Shown one piece after another: positions 17,301 to 26,751 of a stretch of DNA of 64,000 nucleotides (positions are counted from its first letter, which is position 1; each line of letters begins with the position of its first letter). The notes under the pieces were generated by a model. The model was given only the letters and a program-made list of their open reading frames with translations, was not told the origin of the DNA and did not search any database. The position numbers and the translations under genes were made by a program. Source of the stretch: Veillonella nakazawae (GTDB lineage Bacteria; Bacillota; Negativicutes; Veillonellales; Veillonellaceae); NCBI RefSeq assembly GCF_013393365.1, contig NZ_AP022321.1, positions 2,033,819 to 2,097,818 of the forward strand, given 5' to 3'.

Positions 17301-17909
17301 TTATCTTGTTAGGTCTCTCCAGGCGATAAATAGTTCGGCCACGACTTGTGGGTTTTGGCTGAGTTTGATGCGGGCTAGCATTTTGCGCACGTAGTTGCAG
17401 TGTTCTAGCATGGCTTCATTCAGTTTGTGTTTAACGTGACGCGGGGATTGGTACACCAAGATCGGTGCAAAGTTCCCCACGTGAATATAGCTCGTGTCGG
17501 GTTCCGGACCTTCCGTAACGATATATTCATAGGGTATAGCCACGTTAAAGAGGCCATACACCACGTCTTTGCCAACAGGGCGCCGACATTTAATATGGGC
17601 AAAGGTCAGATGCGGACCATAGGTCTTAGGCGATGTATAGCTACTACGCCGACCGTCGCTGGTCATAATGTAATTGGGCCTCAACCCTTCCTGTACCGCC
17701 AGCTCCCGCGTAATGGTGCGCATCGGCAGACAGATCAGTTCTTCACGGCCATCTACGAAATAGCACTTCGTACTATCACCACCACCAGGCTCATAAGTAG
17801 GAATAAAACAAACAATGTGGTTCTTTGGATTCGTATAGATCAAATCCAAATCCTCTCCCTTAGATAGCCGAGCGGCCATCATATCTGTTAATTCATCATG
17901 TGTTATCAT
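17301..17909 (-). CDS. Conserved protein, possibly ComK-like competence regulator
   Basis: This protein has 202 aa from the ATG at 17909 (MITHDELTDMM). The frame is open to 18050, but the upstream part is leader sequence. GGGGAG precedes the ATG. The order of elements (Cys-Tyr-Phe strand, GRRSSYTSPKTYGP, a segment near IPYEYI, a conserved VYQSPRHVKH) is reminiscent of ComK, the Bacillus competence activator. Identity is low and this is a weak call. The next gene upstream encodes a sigma-70-like factor. Confidence 0.35.
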   Translation of the reverse strand: MITHDELTDMMAARLSKGEDLDLIYTNPKNHIVCFIPTYEPGGGDSTKCYFVDGREELICLPMRTITRELAVQEGLRPNYIMTSDGRRSSYTSPKTYGPHLTFAHIKCRRPVGKDVVYGLFNVAIPYEYIVTEGPEPDTSYIHVGNFAPILVYQSPRHVKHKLNEAMLEHCNYVRKMLARIKLSQNPQVVAELFIAWRDLTR

Positions 17910-18383
17910 AGGAATTCTCTCCCCTCTAATTAGGAACATTCCTTTCAACAATACAATGAACACGTGTTCTGTGAAAGCAGATTCGCATGCTTTAATCTGC
18001 TGTTGATTTAATTGTATATCAGTCTGTATAATTTGTAAATATATACACAAAACTATAGAAATTTATGTAAAATTAAAGACTTTAAGATCTTGTAAAACTA
18101 ATGGTTACTTATATGTGTCATTATTTTCTCATTTAAATTGAGAATTGCATATTTTATGTATATCTATTAATCGAGATTAATGTAATTATACAAAAATCAG
18201 AATATAAATAAGAAATTAAATTATATTAACACATATTATTTAATACGAACTAGACTCTAATAGACTAATATTCATATGTTTACACTACATATTCTAATCG
18301 ATTCAGAGTTCTAAGAATCTCATATGTATATAACTTTAATACGTGTATATCTCTAATGAATGTATAGCCCTATTGCATTCATA
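17910..18383. other. Regulatory leader of the ComK-like gene
   Basis: A minus-strand promoter TTTACA (18034-18039) -17- TACAAT (18011-18016) gives a leader of about 95 nt. It holds a hairpin GCAGATT/AATCTGC (17976-18000), a 12-bp palindrome GAACACGTGTTC (17958-17969), and GGAAT/ATTCC arms that could enclose the ribosome site. The uptake-like octamer lies at 17971. Nothing was recognised between 18050 and 18383. Confidence 0.45.
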
Positions 18384-19289
18384 CTAGTGTACTCGCAATT
18401 TCTTAAAGTCCGTCGTTAGGTATCTGCGCAGCTTCCGAAGGGCTCGTTCATGACGTCTTTGGATAGCTTGGCGGCTACAGTTCAGCTCTTCACTAACGGA
18501 TACGAGGCTTTTACATTCCCCATATACACGGCGCAAAAGGTCTTGTTGGTCTTGAGATAATCTACCCAATGCCCATACGAGACGGGCTCGTAAGCGTTGT
18601 TCTTCATCGGCAGTCATGATCATGTCCGCTATATTTTCTCCAGACGAGAAGATATCCATACCAAACGTGACCTCTCCATCTTCGGTGATGCGATCTGGTA
18701 TATGAATCTCACGATGATTACGTAACCGTTCTCGTTTCCAATACCGCATATAACCATATCTAATGCCAGCTTTCACAAAGCCAGGGAACGGTACAGCCCC
18801 TTTCAGATCAAAGCTATAAATCGATTCCAAGAGTATGGCCCATAGATAGCTCTCTAGGTCTTCCCTAAACTCGCGGTTCCCGGTCCGATTCGTATAGTGC
18901 AAGATGAGTGGTCGATACCTGCGACAAATCTCTATTTGTGCCGCATCATGGCGCAGCTCATCAACAGACCACGGCTGATATCCAACGGTCTGAATCCGCA
19001 TGTTTGGATTTTGACAAACCGACACAAGGCTTTTATCCGATAAGGATGTTAATACCTGATGCCCACAAATAAGGGTCTGTAATTTTAACTCCTCTGGCAC
19101 CTTGTACTTTGATTCCTTAGAAAGTACTTCGTCAGACGTTTTTTCCGCAGGTGATAGTTCCTCAGATTGTGCTTTTTTAGATTTTACTTTTTCAGATACT
19201 GATTTTCTAGTAACTAATTTCTCCGATTGTAAGCTTGCAGTTTTAATACAGGTTCGTTGTACTAACGGTTCTTCGTTTGTGTATAACAT
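18384..19289 (-). CDS. Sigma-70 family RNA polymerase sigma factor
   Basis: This 301-aa protein has a long variable, Ser/Lys-rich N-terminus (residues 1-80). A region-2-like helix bundle follows (YRPLILHYTNRTGNREFREDL, then SIYSFDLKGAVPFPGFVKAGIRYGYMRYW). A region-4 helix-turn-helix (LSQDQQDLLRRVYGECKS, then VSEELNCSRQAIQRRHERAL) closes the protein. Sigma factors of this build drive special regulons such as competence. GGGG precedes the ATG at 19289. Its neighbour is the ComK-like gene. Confidence 0.75.
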   Translation of the reverse strand: MLYTNEEPLVQRTCIKTASLQSEKLVTRKSVSEKVKSKKAQSEELSPAEKTSDEVLSKESKYKVPEELKLQTLICGHQVLTSLSDKSLVSVCQNPNMRIQTVGYQPWSVDELRHDAAQIEICRRYRPLILHYTNRTGNREFREDLESYLWAILLESIYSFDLKGAVPFPGFVKAGIRYGYMRYWKRERLRNHREIHIPDRITEDGEVTFGMDIFSSGENIADMIMTADEEQRLRARLVWALGRLSQDQQDLLRRVYGECKSLVSVSEELNCSRQAIQRRHERALRKLRRYLTTDFKKLRVH

Positions 19290-19530
19290 AAATCCCCTTT
19301 CCTGCCATGGCATAGCGCTTATCTACACAATAGCGTGGATCGGAGATTTTGACAAATTGGCAATTCTTTTGAATTCCGTCATATTCTGTTACATCCTAAC
19401 ATTAATTTCTACCCATAAAAGGTCATAACTATACACCTAGATAGGTAATTGCTGAAAATGAAATATATTCAAAAGAATATGACACATAAATAAGATTCAG
19501 AAGAATACTACGGCAAAATAAATAAACAAC

Positions 19531-19562
19531 ACAAAAAGACACCACAGAGGAAGTGTGGTGTC
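19531..19562 (-). terminator. Terminator of the AAA ATPase gene
   Basis: AGACACCACA and TGTGGTGTCT pair around GAGGAAG, with TTTTTG following on the minus strand. Confidence 0.75.
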
Positions 19563-19578
19563 TGATTAAATTGTCTGA

Positions 19579-20643
19579 TTAAATTGCAATACAGGAAGCT
19601 TCCACAAAGTCTTTCAGTTGTGGTTTTACGTAGGTTTGGTACACGTCTGCACCGTTGCCACGCACGATTTCACCCCAGTATTTATACACATAGCGGTACC
19701 AGAAATGGAACATGCTATTGGTAAAGTGGTAGTCTGCGTATTTCGCAGGTCCACGGCTATTCGCTTGGATACGACCTACGAGACCCATCGCCATGAGGTC
19801 ATTTAAACGAGATGTAAAGGTGCCGCTTTTAATTTGGCTAGCTTGTAAAAGCTCCACGTAGTATGGTCTTTCAAGGGTAGCAAGGCCAGATAGGATGGCA
19901 TTAGCACCTGTTATATTTTTCATATCTCGATGTAAGATATGTTGTGTTTCTTCAAATAGGGCACCCGATACAGAGAAGAACAAATTAATAATATTCGTAT
20001 CGATGCTTTCACCATTATCAAAGTACTGCACATACGCAGGTAGACCGCCTGTTACGGCGAATACAGTACGCAAGTCATCCTTCGCATAGTGAAGACCCAA
20101 GGATTTCATATCCACCAAGGAGAACGGTTTCACCTCAAAATATTCCGACACATAGGGACCGATTAGACTGCGATCGCCAATGATGCGACCATCGAGCTGT
20201 TCTAAACCATTGGCCATCAAAATGATGTTCAACTGGCTCGTTTCTTTATAGGTATCTAACAAATCACGCAAGTGTATGGGGAACTGAGGTACAGCCTCCA
20301 CCAAGGAAGGGTAATCATCAATCACCACAGTCTGAGGCGTTTTCACACTGCTTTCAAATAGACCCTCAAAAGCCTCTTGCAAGCTAGTGATCGGTTCGAA
20401 TTTGTCCTGCTCATCAGTAGGAACAAAACGTGCCTCAAGAGCTCGATTCATATCGGCTACATGGATTGCTTCATTAGCCATGCGACCTGCCAAGTATAAC
20501 GCCTTATGACGTCGTACAAGCTGGGAAGCCACATAGGATTTGCCACTGCGATGCGGACCGTACACAACACACAAACTCATTTGATTCATCGCAATACGGG
20601 ACTGGATACTCTCAATAATTTCAGCACGTCCCACAAAATTCAT
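19579..20643 (-). CDS. AAA family ATPase of the archaeal-ATPase / DUF234 type
   Basis: This 354-aa protein has an N-terminal FVGRAE motif, a Walker A (VYGPHRSGKSYVA), Walker B-like VVIDDYPSL, and a C-terminal winged helix (IKSGTFTSRLNDLMAMGLV), followed by the DUF234-type NSMFHFWYRYVYKY. Such ATPases are widespread and mostly uncharacterised. GGAGGTGAG precedes the ATG. It is transcribed alone. Confidence 0.8.
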   Translation of the reverse strand: MNFVGRAEIIESIQSRIAMNQMSLCVVYGPHRSGKSYVASQLVRRHKALYLAGRMANEAIHVADMNRALEARFVPTDEQDKFEPITSLQEAFEGLFESSVKTPQTVVIDDYPSLVEAVPQFPIHLRDLLDTYKETSQLNIILMANGLEQLDGRIIGDRSLIGPYVSEYFEVKPFSLVDMKSLGLHYAKDDLRTVFAVTGGLPAYVQYFDNGESIDTNIINLFFSVSGALFEETQHILHRDMKNITGANAILSGLATLERPYYVELLQASQIKSGTFTSRLNDLMAMGLVGRIQANSRGPAKYADYHFTNSMFHFWYRYVYKYWGEIVRGNGADVYQTYVKPQLKDFVEASCIAI

Positions 20644-21013
20644 ATACTCTCACCTCCAACATTCTATGGAGATTATTATATCATAAATTTAAAACAAATT
20701 TAAACTTATTTTCATAATATTAACATGACTTTTTATTATGTTAAATTTTTTACGCATAAAATATACTTATTTAATGGTTTACTTTTTACCCATTCAATTG
20801 TGAAAGCCCTTATATTTACTGCATTCTTATAGGTCTATCCTCATCACGATGACATACAATATTCCGTATATAATCTTTTTCCATACCCAACACATATAAA
20901 AAGACGTGCCTACCATAAGGTATAGCACGTCATATGACTCGTATGTAATAAGGATATTTATAGAGTCGTTTCTTTATTGTTATAGTTATTTCTTTATTGT
21001 TGTATTTGTTTCT
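20644..21013. other. Intergenic region with terminator and tandem repeat
   Basis: A hairpin at 20896-20932 (GACGTGC...GCACGTC), with TTTTTAT on the minus strand, is the likely terminator of the GH3-like lipoprotein gene. At 20965-21027 a unit of about 20 bases (TTTCTTTATTGTTGTA) is repeated three times and runs into the last codons of that gene. An uptake-like octamer lies at 20800. Confidence 0.6.
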
Positions 21014-22162
21014 TTATTGTTGTAGTTGAGTTTGCATCTTCATGAGCAAAATATGCTTAACCGCATCATTGAGTCGGTCATTTGAAATGGTTCCGTTCGC
21101 CACTGCTTGCGTAAGTGCGCGATGGACTTCATCGATGTGCCCCGTATCCGCATCAAGAAGGACGAGGTCACTGCCTGCTACGATGGAGTTAACTGCAAAG
21201 TCCCCTATCTTTTGGTTTGCTTGCAAGGCCCCTACATCGACACGGTCGGTCATAACCACGCCGTTATAGCCTAGCTCGTGTCGTAGCCAATCCGTTATGA
21301 TTGCTTTCGAGTTACTCGCTAGGTGTTCATTATCGATGGCAGGGATTTGCACATGACTTATGACGAGCATGTACGTGTTCGCTGTCGTCTGTGTAATGAG
21401 GCGTTTAAATACGGACACATCGTTGTTGTTCAAATAGACTTTCGCATCGTTAGCGGTCTCAAAGGATGCATCACCAAGGCTCACTGCTGGGAAGTAGTTA
21501 TAGGCAAACCACATGTGGTTGATTTGGTAACGCTCCGCCATGGCGAGATCCATATGCCCTGCCCACGTAGGGTCAGATGTATAGGACACATTCGGCACCC
21601 CTAGGTTTGCATTCGGTCCCACAATGAGATTAAAGCCCATATCGCGCATTTCGATGGCCGATCGAGTCACTAAATTGATGATCCGTTCCATCGGTAGTTG
21701 CCCCCAACGATTTGGCTCTGGCAAGCGCAAGAAACTTTCATTCGTACTCAACACCTTATCCCGATTGATGCCGATGTATGGCGTCACCATACTCGCCGTT
21801 GTGGCCGTTTGCATGATATCGCTGGTGAAAGCTTTCACTTGGTTTTTATTATTTAGATTTTCATTAGTTAGCATAACGCCGCTCACACGGTATTTCCTGA
21901 TGACGTCCTTTTGGGACTGTCCTACCGTGCTGCCGTGAAGGCTAATCATCATCAGCTGGCCTATCTTGTCCTCTTGAGACATAGCCCCAAGCCAGGTGTT
22001 CACCTTCTCAGGGACAGGTTTGTCTGATTCCATGACGGCTCGATACGATACAGTTCGTACCTCTTCCTGCTCTGCCTGACTCTCATGTTGGCATCCCGCA
22101 ATACCGATGGCGGCGACTATCAAGGCTATGCCACATAAGGCACGCCGTAAAAACAAGTTCAT
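21014..22162 (-). CDS. Glycoside hydrolase family 3-like lipoprotein, catalytic motifs degenerate
   Basis: This 382-aa lipoprotein has a lipobox IAGC at residues 21-24. The GH3 fold is recognisable from EDKIGQLMMISLHG, YRVSGVMLTNENL and GYNGVVMTDRVDVGAL. NagZ enzymes cut GlcNAc from peptidoglycan fragments. Here the KHFPGHGD loop reads NYFPAVSLGDAS, so the His of the acid-base dyad is missing, and the substrate loop DQEGG is replaced. The nucleophile position (MTDRVD) is kept. It may be inactive. AAGGAG lies upstream. Confidence 0.75.
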   Translation of the reverse strand: MNLFLRRALCGIALIVAAIGIAGCQHESQAEQEEVRTVSYRAVMESDKPVPEKVNTWLGAMSQEDKIGQLMMISLHGSTVGQSQKDVIRKYRVSGVMLTNENLNNKNQVKAFTSDIMQTATTASMVTPYIGINRDKVLSTNESFLRLPEPNRWGQLPMERIINLVTRSAIEMRDMGFNLIVGPNANLGVPNVSYTSDPTWAGHMDLAMAERYQINHMWFAYNYFPAVSLGDASFETANDAKVYLNNNDVSVFKRLITQTTANTYMLVISHVQIPAIDNEHLASNSKAIITDWLRHELGYNGVVMTDRVDVGALQANQKIGDFAVNSIVAGSDLVLLDADTGHIDEVHRALTQAVANGTISNDRLNDAVKHILLMKMQTQLQQ

Positions 22163-22624
22163 CTCTCCACAAAACTCCTTGCTGAACTCTCTTACACATT
22201 ACTTCTCTATATATTATACACTATATAATTCATCTTTTCCTCATGTGAAAGCTAATTTCCTATACTAATTTATCATAATAAAGTTATAAAGTAACAGTAA
22301 CAATTACTATACAAAACAATCCATTGATATGAAATCATTATGATAGTACATACAGTCACAATCTAGTGCCTTATGAGATCCATACATATAACATATACAA
22401 AACTATAAGAAGGATAAATATAAAAATCCTACGAATCGCATGTAAGTTGACACTCAGTAGTCAATATCTACACAAGTATCAAGTCACTCATGACCCGTAG
22501 GATTTATGTATGTTCAGTTAGTTACCCATATACCAGTCTAATCATGCCAATGTATAGATGTACGTATCGGCAGATTACATTCGAAACGATCCGTACTGAC
22601 CGAATTAGCTACATCGTAATACGA
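22163..22624. other. Intergenic region between HydA and the lipoprotein
   Basis: A TATAAT (GTGTATAATATA on the minus strand) near 22220 is a likely -10 of the lipoprotein gene. Arms AAATCCTACG (near 22425) and CGTAGGATTT (22496-22505) pair across a long, partly self-complementary loop and may end the hydA transcript. An uptake-like octamer lies at 22245. No gene is seen. Confidence 0.45.
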
Positions 22625-24055
22625 TTAGCCCTTATATTTAGGGGATGTTGGGCATGTTTCAGGTGTTACGTCTTTGCGATCACCAAGAACCGCACTGCGG
22701 TCTGTGTAATGTGTATGCAAAAGTTCATGTGCCTTATGGCCCAATGGTTCACCCAAGAAGTCTTTGTATAAGGCTTGGATTTCTGGGTTTTCATAGGAAG
22801 CGACCCATTTATAGTTCGCATCAGCTTCGTAAAGACCGCCAATACGAGCTTCCTTAGTTTTCACAGCTTGAGGCAATTTAGTGCGCGGTTGACCGCCGCC
22901 ACCGATACAGCCACCTGGACAAGCCATAACTTCGATAAAGTCATAGTGTTTATCACTGTCTTTTAAGGCATTAAGGAAGTCACGTGTGTTTTTACCGCCA
23001 TGCACTACAGCAACAGACAAGGTTACATCATCACCTAATTGAACAGTGGCCTCTTTAACACCTTCCATACCACGAACGTCTTCAAGGTGTGTCAATGCAT
23101 ATGGAGGTGGCTCTTTATCAGTGATGAGCTTGTACGCTGTACGCATAGCTGCTTCCATAACACCACCAGTATTACCAAAGATGATGGATGCACCAGTTTC
23201 CATACCGATTAAGTCATCAAATTGAGATTCTTCAATAGCATTGAAGTCGAGGTTTTCCTCTTGAATCCAACGGATGAACTCACGTGTGGTGATGGAAATA
23301 TCTGTATCCATGCCAAGAGATTCATCATTATGGTAACGAGCCGCTGCATTTTCTTCTTCCCGTTTTGTTTCTGCTTTTTTAGCCGTACAAGGGTTTACAG
23401 ATACGGATACGATATTGCTAGGATTAATGCCTTTTTTCTCAGCAAAATAAGTCTTAATCATAGCTGCTTCCATAGCGATACAAGAACGTGTGGAAGACAA
23501 GTTAGGAATCAATTCAGGGAAGTAGATTTCCGCAAAGCGCACCCACGCTGGGCAGCAGCTTGTGAACTGAGGAATTTGACCACCATTTTTAAGGCGTTCT
23601 ACAAGCTCAGAGGCTTCTTCCATGATAGTTAAATCCGCACCAAAGTTAGTATCTACTACATAGTCCGCACCTAATGCACGTAATGCACCAACCATTTTAC
23701 CTTCAAGGAATGTACCTGGTTCGTAACCGAAGCCTTCGCCGATAGCTACACGAACAGCTGGAGCTGTTTGAATAACAACAATTTTTTCAGGATCTGCAAG
23801 AGCTGCTTTCACCTTTTCAAGCTCGGATTTAGCATGCATGGAGTCGAATGGACATGCAGCCGCACATTGACCACAGTGGATACATACAGGCACATCGCCA
23901 TTTGCATCGAGATCGTAGTAGTCGAGTACGCTCATTACGTCCGCACAAGCGCGACGGCATAACGTACAGTTTTTACACTTAGAAATGTCGTGATAAATGG
24001 ATGGATTGTCGAGCGCAATCGGCACGCGTTTATCGATAAATTCGTATTGAGACAT
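22625..24055 (-). CDS. hydA: [FeFe] hydrogenase, monomeric, with two [4Fe-4S] clusters
   Basis: This 476-aa enzyme has two ferredoxin-like clusters (Cys27/30/33/37 and Cys58/61/64/68). The H-cluster domain has L1 TSCCPAW (165-171), L2 NPCTAKKAE (221-229) and L3 EVMACPGGCIGGGGQP (375-390). It makes or consumes H2 in the cytoplasm using ferredoxin-type electrons. The L2 motif has Asn where most enzymes have Met (MPCTAKK). AGGAGGTCCTC precedes the ATG. The maturase HydF is encoded at 44471-45748, not in the same operon. Confidence 0.93.
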   Translation of the reverse strand: MSQYEFIDKRVPIALDNPSIYHDISKCKNCTLCRRACADVMSVLDYYDLDANGDVPVCIHCGQCAAACPFDSMHAKSELEKVKAALADPEKIVVIQTAPAVRVAIGEGFGYEPGTFLEGKMVGALRALGADYVVDTNFGADLTIMEEASELVERLKNGGQIPQFTSCCPAWVRFAEIYFPELIPNLSSTRSCIAMEAAMIKTYFAEKKGINPSNIVSVSVNPCTAKKAETKREEENAAARYHNDESLGMDTDISITTREFIRWIQEENLDFNAIEESQFDDLIGMETGASIIFGNTGGVMEAAMRTAYKLITDKEPPPYALTHLEDVRGMEGVKEATVQLGDDVTLSVAVVHGGKNTRDFLNALKDSDKHYDFIEVMACPGGCIGGGGQPRTKLPQAVKTKEARIGGLYEADANYKWVASYENPEIQALYKDFLGEPLGHKAHELLHTHYTDRSAVLGDRKDVTPETCPTSPKYKG

Positions 24056-24456
24056 GAGGACCTCCTCTAACAAACTAAAACTAGCAAACCTTTAAAAGAA
24101 ATAGGCCAAACTACAGAGCACTGTGCTCAAAGCGTACTTCCACATCTTACCTTTAGTATACGCTATAGTGAAAGTTTATACTATGTAGAAATGTTACACT
24201 TTTGTGCAAAATTATGATTAATCAACCCTCTCTAGATGACATAATATTGCGCATGGCATTCTGCATAACATTGTGCGTAAGCATATTTCAATAAGAGACA
24301 ACTTACAAAATGTGTAATAATATTCCCATTGTACCACGAATGGATAAATAATTCACCAAATTTTAGGGAATTAAAAGCAAATAAAAAACGCACGCCCTCA
24401 AATGAGAACGTGCGTATGTGGCTTTCACCAAAAATCATAACCCTCGGAAGATCAGA
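24056..24456. other. Upstream region of hydA and terminator of the next gene
   Basis: A TATACT on the minus strand (near 24155) may be the hydA -10. A hairpin at 24382-24416 (CGCACG...CGTGCG with TTTTTTAT on the minus strand) ends the 124-aa gene located above it. An uptake-like octamer lies at 24421. Nothing else was recognised. Confidence 0.5.
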
Positions 24457-24831
24457 TTATTTGTCACCCCAAATAAGTGTGTATACAGCGTATGCAGGAG
24501 TACCTTGTTCAACCTTACGAGTAGATTTGTTAGGTTGTTCTTGTTTTACTACTTCGCCTTTTGGATTGTAAAGAGTAACCTTAACGTCTTTTACTTCGCG
24601 TTTTTTGTGGTTGAACTCTTCAGTTACGATGTAGTGGTAACCTTCGTAGTCCATAGCTTTGATGTCCAAAACAGCTTTTTTATCATCTTTTTTAACAGAA
24701 TCGTTATCGATGGACCAAGTGATGCCATTGCTATCAGTACCAACAGTATACCAATTTGCTGCATCAACACTACCGATGCCACCAATCAATAAAGCGCCTG
24801 CTGCCAAAACAGCTGCCAATGTTTTTTTCAT
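24457..24831 (-). CDS. Small secreted protein, surface-adhesin E-like family, member 1
   Basis: This 124-aa protein has a signal peptide (MKKTLAAVLAAGALLIGGIG). The mature part begins NWYTVGTDSNGITWSIDND, a W-x(6-9)-D-G-x-x-x-x-IDN pattern typical of the adhesin-E/SH3-like fold. It is a paralog of the genes at 26244-26609 and 27079-27450. GAGAGGTAAACAT precedes the ATG at 24831. The function is unknown; periplasmic or surface location is inferred. Confidence 0.7.
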   Translation of the reverse strand: MKKTLAAVLAAGALLIGGIGSVDAANWYTVGTDSNGITWSIDNDSVKKDDKKAVLDIKAMDYEGYHYIVTEEFNHKKREVKDVKVTLYNPKGEVVKQEQPNKSTRKVEQGTPAYAVYTLIWGDK

Positions 24832-24921
24832 ATGTTTACCTCTCGATTTAAATACAAGAATACGAAATCTAGTATATTCGATGAAACTAAATATTTTATG
24901 AAAGACAAACGTGCTCAATTA

Positions 24922-25965
24922 TCAAGACTTCACATAATAGGTAGAACGACCTCCGCCTTTACGTTGAATACGACCATCCTTCACAAGAGCACGTACAGAA
25001 TATTCAATAGCACTATCGCTAAGATTAGGACACCAGTCTCTAATATCTTGCTTTGTGAAAGCCCCTAAGTGATTATCGATGGCAGCTTGCACCTGCTCCA
25101 TGGCAGAACCACGATTTGCCAATATAGAACTGCGGTCCTCAAAGTCATGATACGCGGCCAATAACATTTGTAACCAATACCGAATGAAAGTCGTAGGACA
25201 AGAGCTTTCATCATACCAGGCATCACTAGACTCGCGCAAAGCAGCATAATACATATCCTTGTTTGCGGCGATTTTAGCCTCTAAGGACACATATTTACCA
25301 ACCATAAAGCCACTGCGATACAGCAACAATGTCGTCAATAATCGACTCATGCGACCATTTCCATCATTGAATGGGTGAATACATAAAAAATCATGTATAA
25401 AAATAGGAATAGCTAGAAGTGGTTCTACCTCTCCATTGCCTACAACACGATTATATTCAGCACAAATCTGGTCAAGAGTCTCTGCTGTCTCATAGGGCGC
25501 TAGAGGAGTAAATAACACCTCTGTCCGTCCATCGGGATAGGTAGCACTAATATAGTTCTGTACACTCTTTAACTGTCCACCACGAGCATTAAACTGGTAA
25601 TTATACAAAATCTTGTGCAACTGCAAAATATGATTGCGACACAAAGATATGGAGTCATAACTTTCATGGATAACATTTAAAGCATCACGATACCCCATGA
25701 TCTCCTGCTCATCCCGATTTCGAGGCGTAGTCTTGTCAGCCACCAACTGCCGAAGCCGTGTACTCGTCGTCACAATCCCTTCAATCGCATTTGAAGCCTC
25801 CGTACTCTGTACCTTTGCCAACTCTACAAGAGAATCTAATATAGCAGGACTCTGTGAAAGCAAAACCTCCTCCTTGCCATTCGCCCGGTAAATTCCCGCA
25901 ATAAGACTTAAAATATCCATATCCAACGACAAAGACTGAATCCAACCATACTCAAAACGACGCAT
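24922..25965 (-). CDS. Fic family protein (AMP transferase type)
   Basis: This 347-aa protein has the Fic core motif HPFNDGNGRMSR with the catalytic His. A preceding inhibitory helix (TEASNAIEG, matching (S/T)xxxE(G/N)) suggests a self-inhibited class II Fic enzyme. A C-terminal winged helix ends in RKGGGRSTYYVKS. Family members transfer AMP to target proteins. GGAGGTGTGTGT precedes the ATG. A perfect 15-bp-arm palindrome (26008-26040) over the promoter suggests self-regulation through the winged helix. Confidence 0.85.
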   Translation of the reverse strand: MRRFEYGWIQSLSLDMDILSLIAGIYRANGKEEVLLSQSPAILDSLVELAKVQSTEASNAIEGIVTTSTRLRQLVADKTTPRNRDEQEIMGYRDALNVIHESYDSISLCRNHILQLHKILYNYQFNARGGQLKSVQNYISATYPDGRTEVLFTPLAPYETAETLDQICAEYNRVVGNGEVEPLLAIPIFIHDFLCIHPFNDGNGRMSRLLTTLLLYRSGFMVGKYVSLEAKIAANKDMYYAALRESSDAWYDESSCPTTFIRYWLQMLLAAYHDFEDRSSILANRGSAMEQVQAAIDNHLGAFTKQDIRDWCPNLSDSAIEYSVRALVKDGRIQRKGGGRSTYYVKS

Positions 25966-26007
25966 ACACACACCTCCATTCGGTTCTAATCCCTTATACA
26001 TAAAATT

Positions 26008-26040
26008 ATTCCCTTAAATTATACCATAATTTAAGGGAAT
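26008..26040. promoter_or_regulatory. Palindromic operator over the fic promoter
   Basis: ATTCCCTTAAATTAT ACC ATAATTTAAGGGAAT: arms of 15 bases, perfect. On the minus strand the centre reads GGTATAAT, a good -10. A dimer bound here would block the polymerase. Confidence 0.65.
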
Positions 26041-26159
26041 AAATAATTTAGATACATTTAATCATACGTACAGAAAGGGTTCCATCTCTTTGAGACCGAC
26101 TTAGGTAACTACTCCCAAACGCAGTTTTGGAAAGATTTCCTCATTAGGAAATGAGAAAA

Positions 26160-26223
26160 CGGGTGGATATATCTCTAAGGACGACTTAGGTCACTATGGA
26201 GGCCGAAGAGATATATCCACCCG
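26160..26223. repeat. Apex-motif hairpin A
   Basis: A 17-bp perfect stem (CGGGTGGATATATCTCT / AGAGATATATCCACCCG) is capped by ACGACTTAGG-TCAC-TATGGAGGC. It begins 21 bases after the stop codon of the gene at 26244-26609. A broken copy of the apex (CCGACTTAGG) lies near 26096. It belongs to the family described in the findings. Confidence 0.75.
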
Positions 26224-26243
26224 TTCATAACTAAAGAGGAAAT

Positions 26244-26609
26244 TTACCAAATCAAGTGATACACGTGATCTAGATTACTTCCTTCTTGTATTTGTATGTC
26301 TGTATTGTCGTATGTTTGGCCACCAATCATATAGCCTGCTGGATTGTATGCTTTCATCTCGAGCAGTTTCGCAGTCTTTGCAGCACGATTAAATTGCAAA
26401 GTATAGATAGCGTGATCACCACTAGGGTCAACAATCTTCAAATTCAACTTAGCCTGCGCATCGTCTTTTTCTACCGTATCGTTATCGATGTAACCAGTAC
26501 GACCATCCGCATCAGTATTAAGAGGATACCAACTTTCAGCATGAGACATGCCCACACCAGCGCTAAATAACAAACCTGCTACCGCTAAACATGCAAACCA
26601 TTTCTTCAT
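26244..26609 (-). CDS. Small secreted protein, adhesin E-like family, member 2
   Basis: This 121-aa protein has a signal peptide MKKWFACLAVAGLLFSAG and then SWYPLNTDADGRTGYIDND, the same module as its neighbours. AGGAGAG precedes the ATG at 26609. It is less related at the C-terminus, which ends in YHLIW. The hairpin A follows its stop codon. Confidence 0.7.
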   Translation of the reverse strand: MKKWFACLAVAGLLFSAGVGMSHAESWYPLNTDADGRTGYIDNDTVEKDDAQAKLNLKIVDPSGDHAIYTLQFNRAAKTAKLLEMKAYNPAGYMIGGQTYDNTDIQIQEGSNLDHVYHLIW

Positions 26610-26751
26610 AACCGTTCTCTCCTGATTAGAAAATCTAAACAACTATGCATTTCGCATAATACAATTCACTATGACTTCATTATAACACCATAATTGCATA
26701 TTACTAATAAAAACTCTATTAAATGCATAAACTATATAGAACCTCTAAGGA

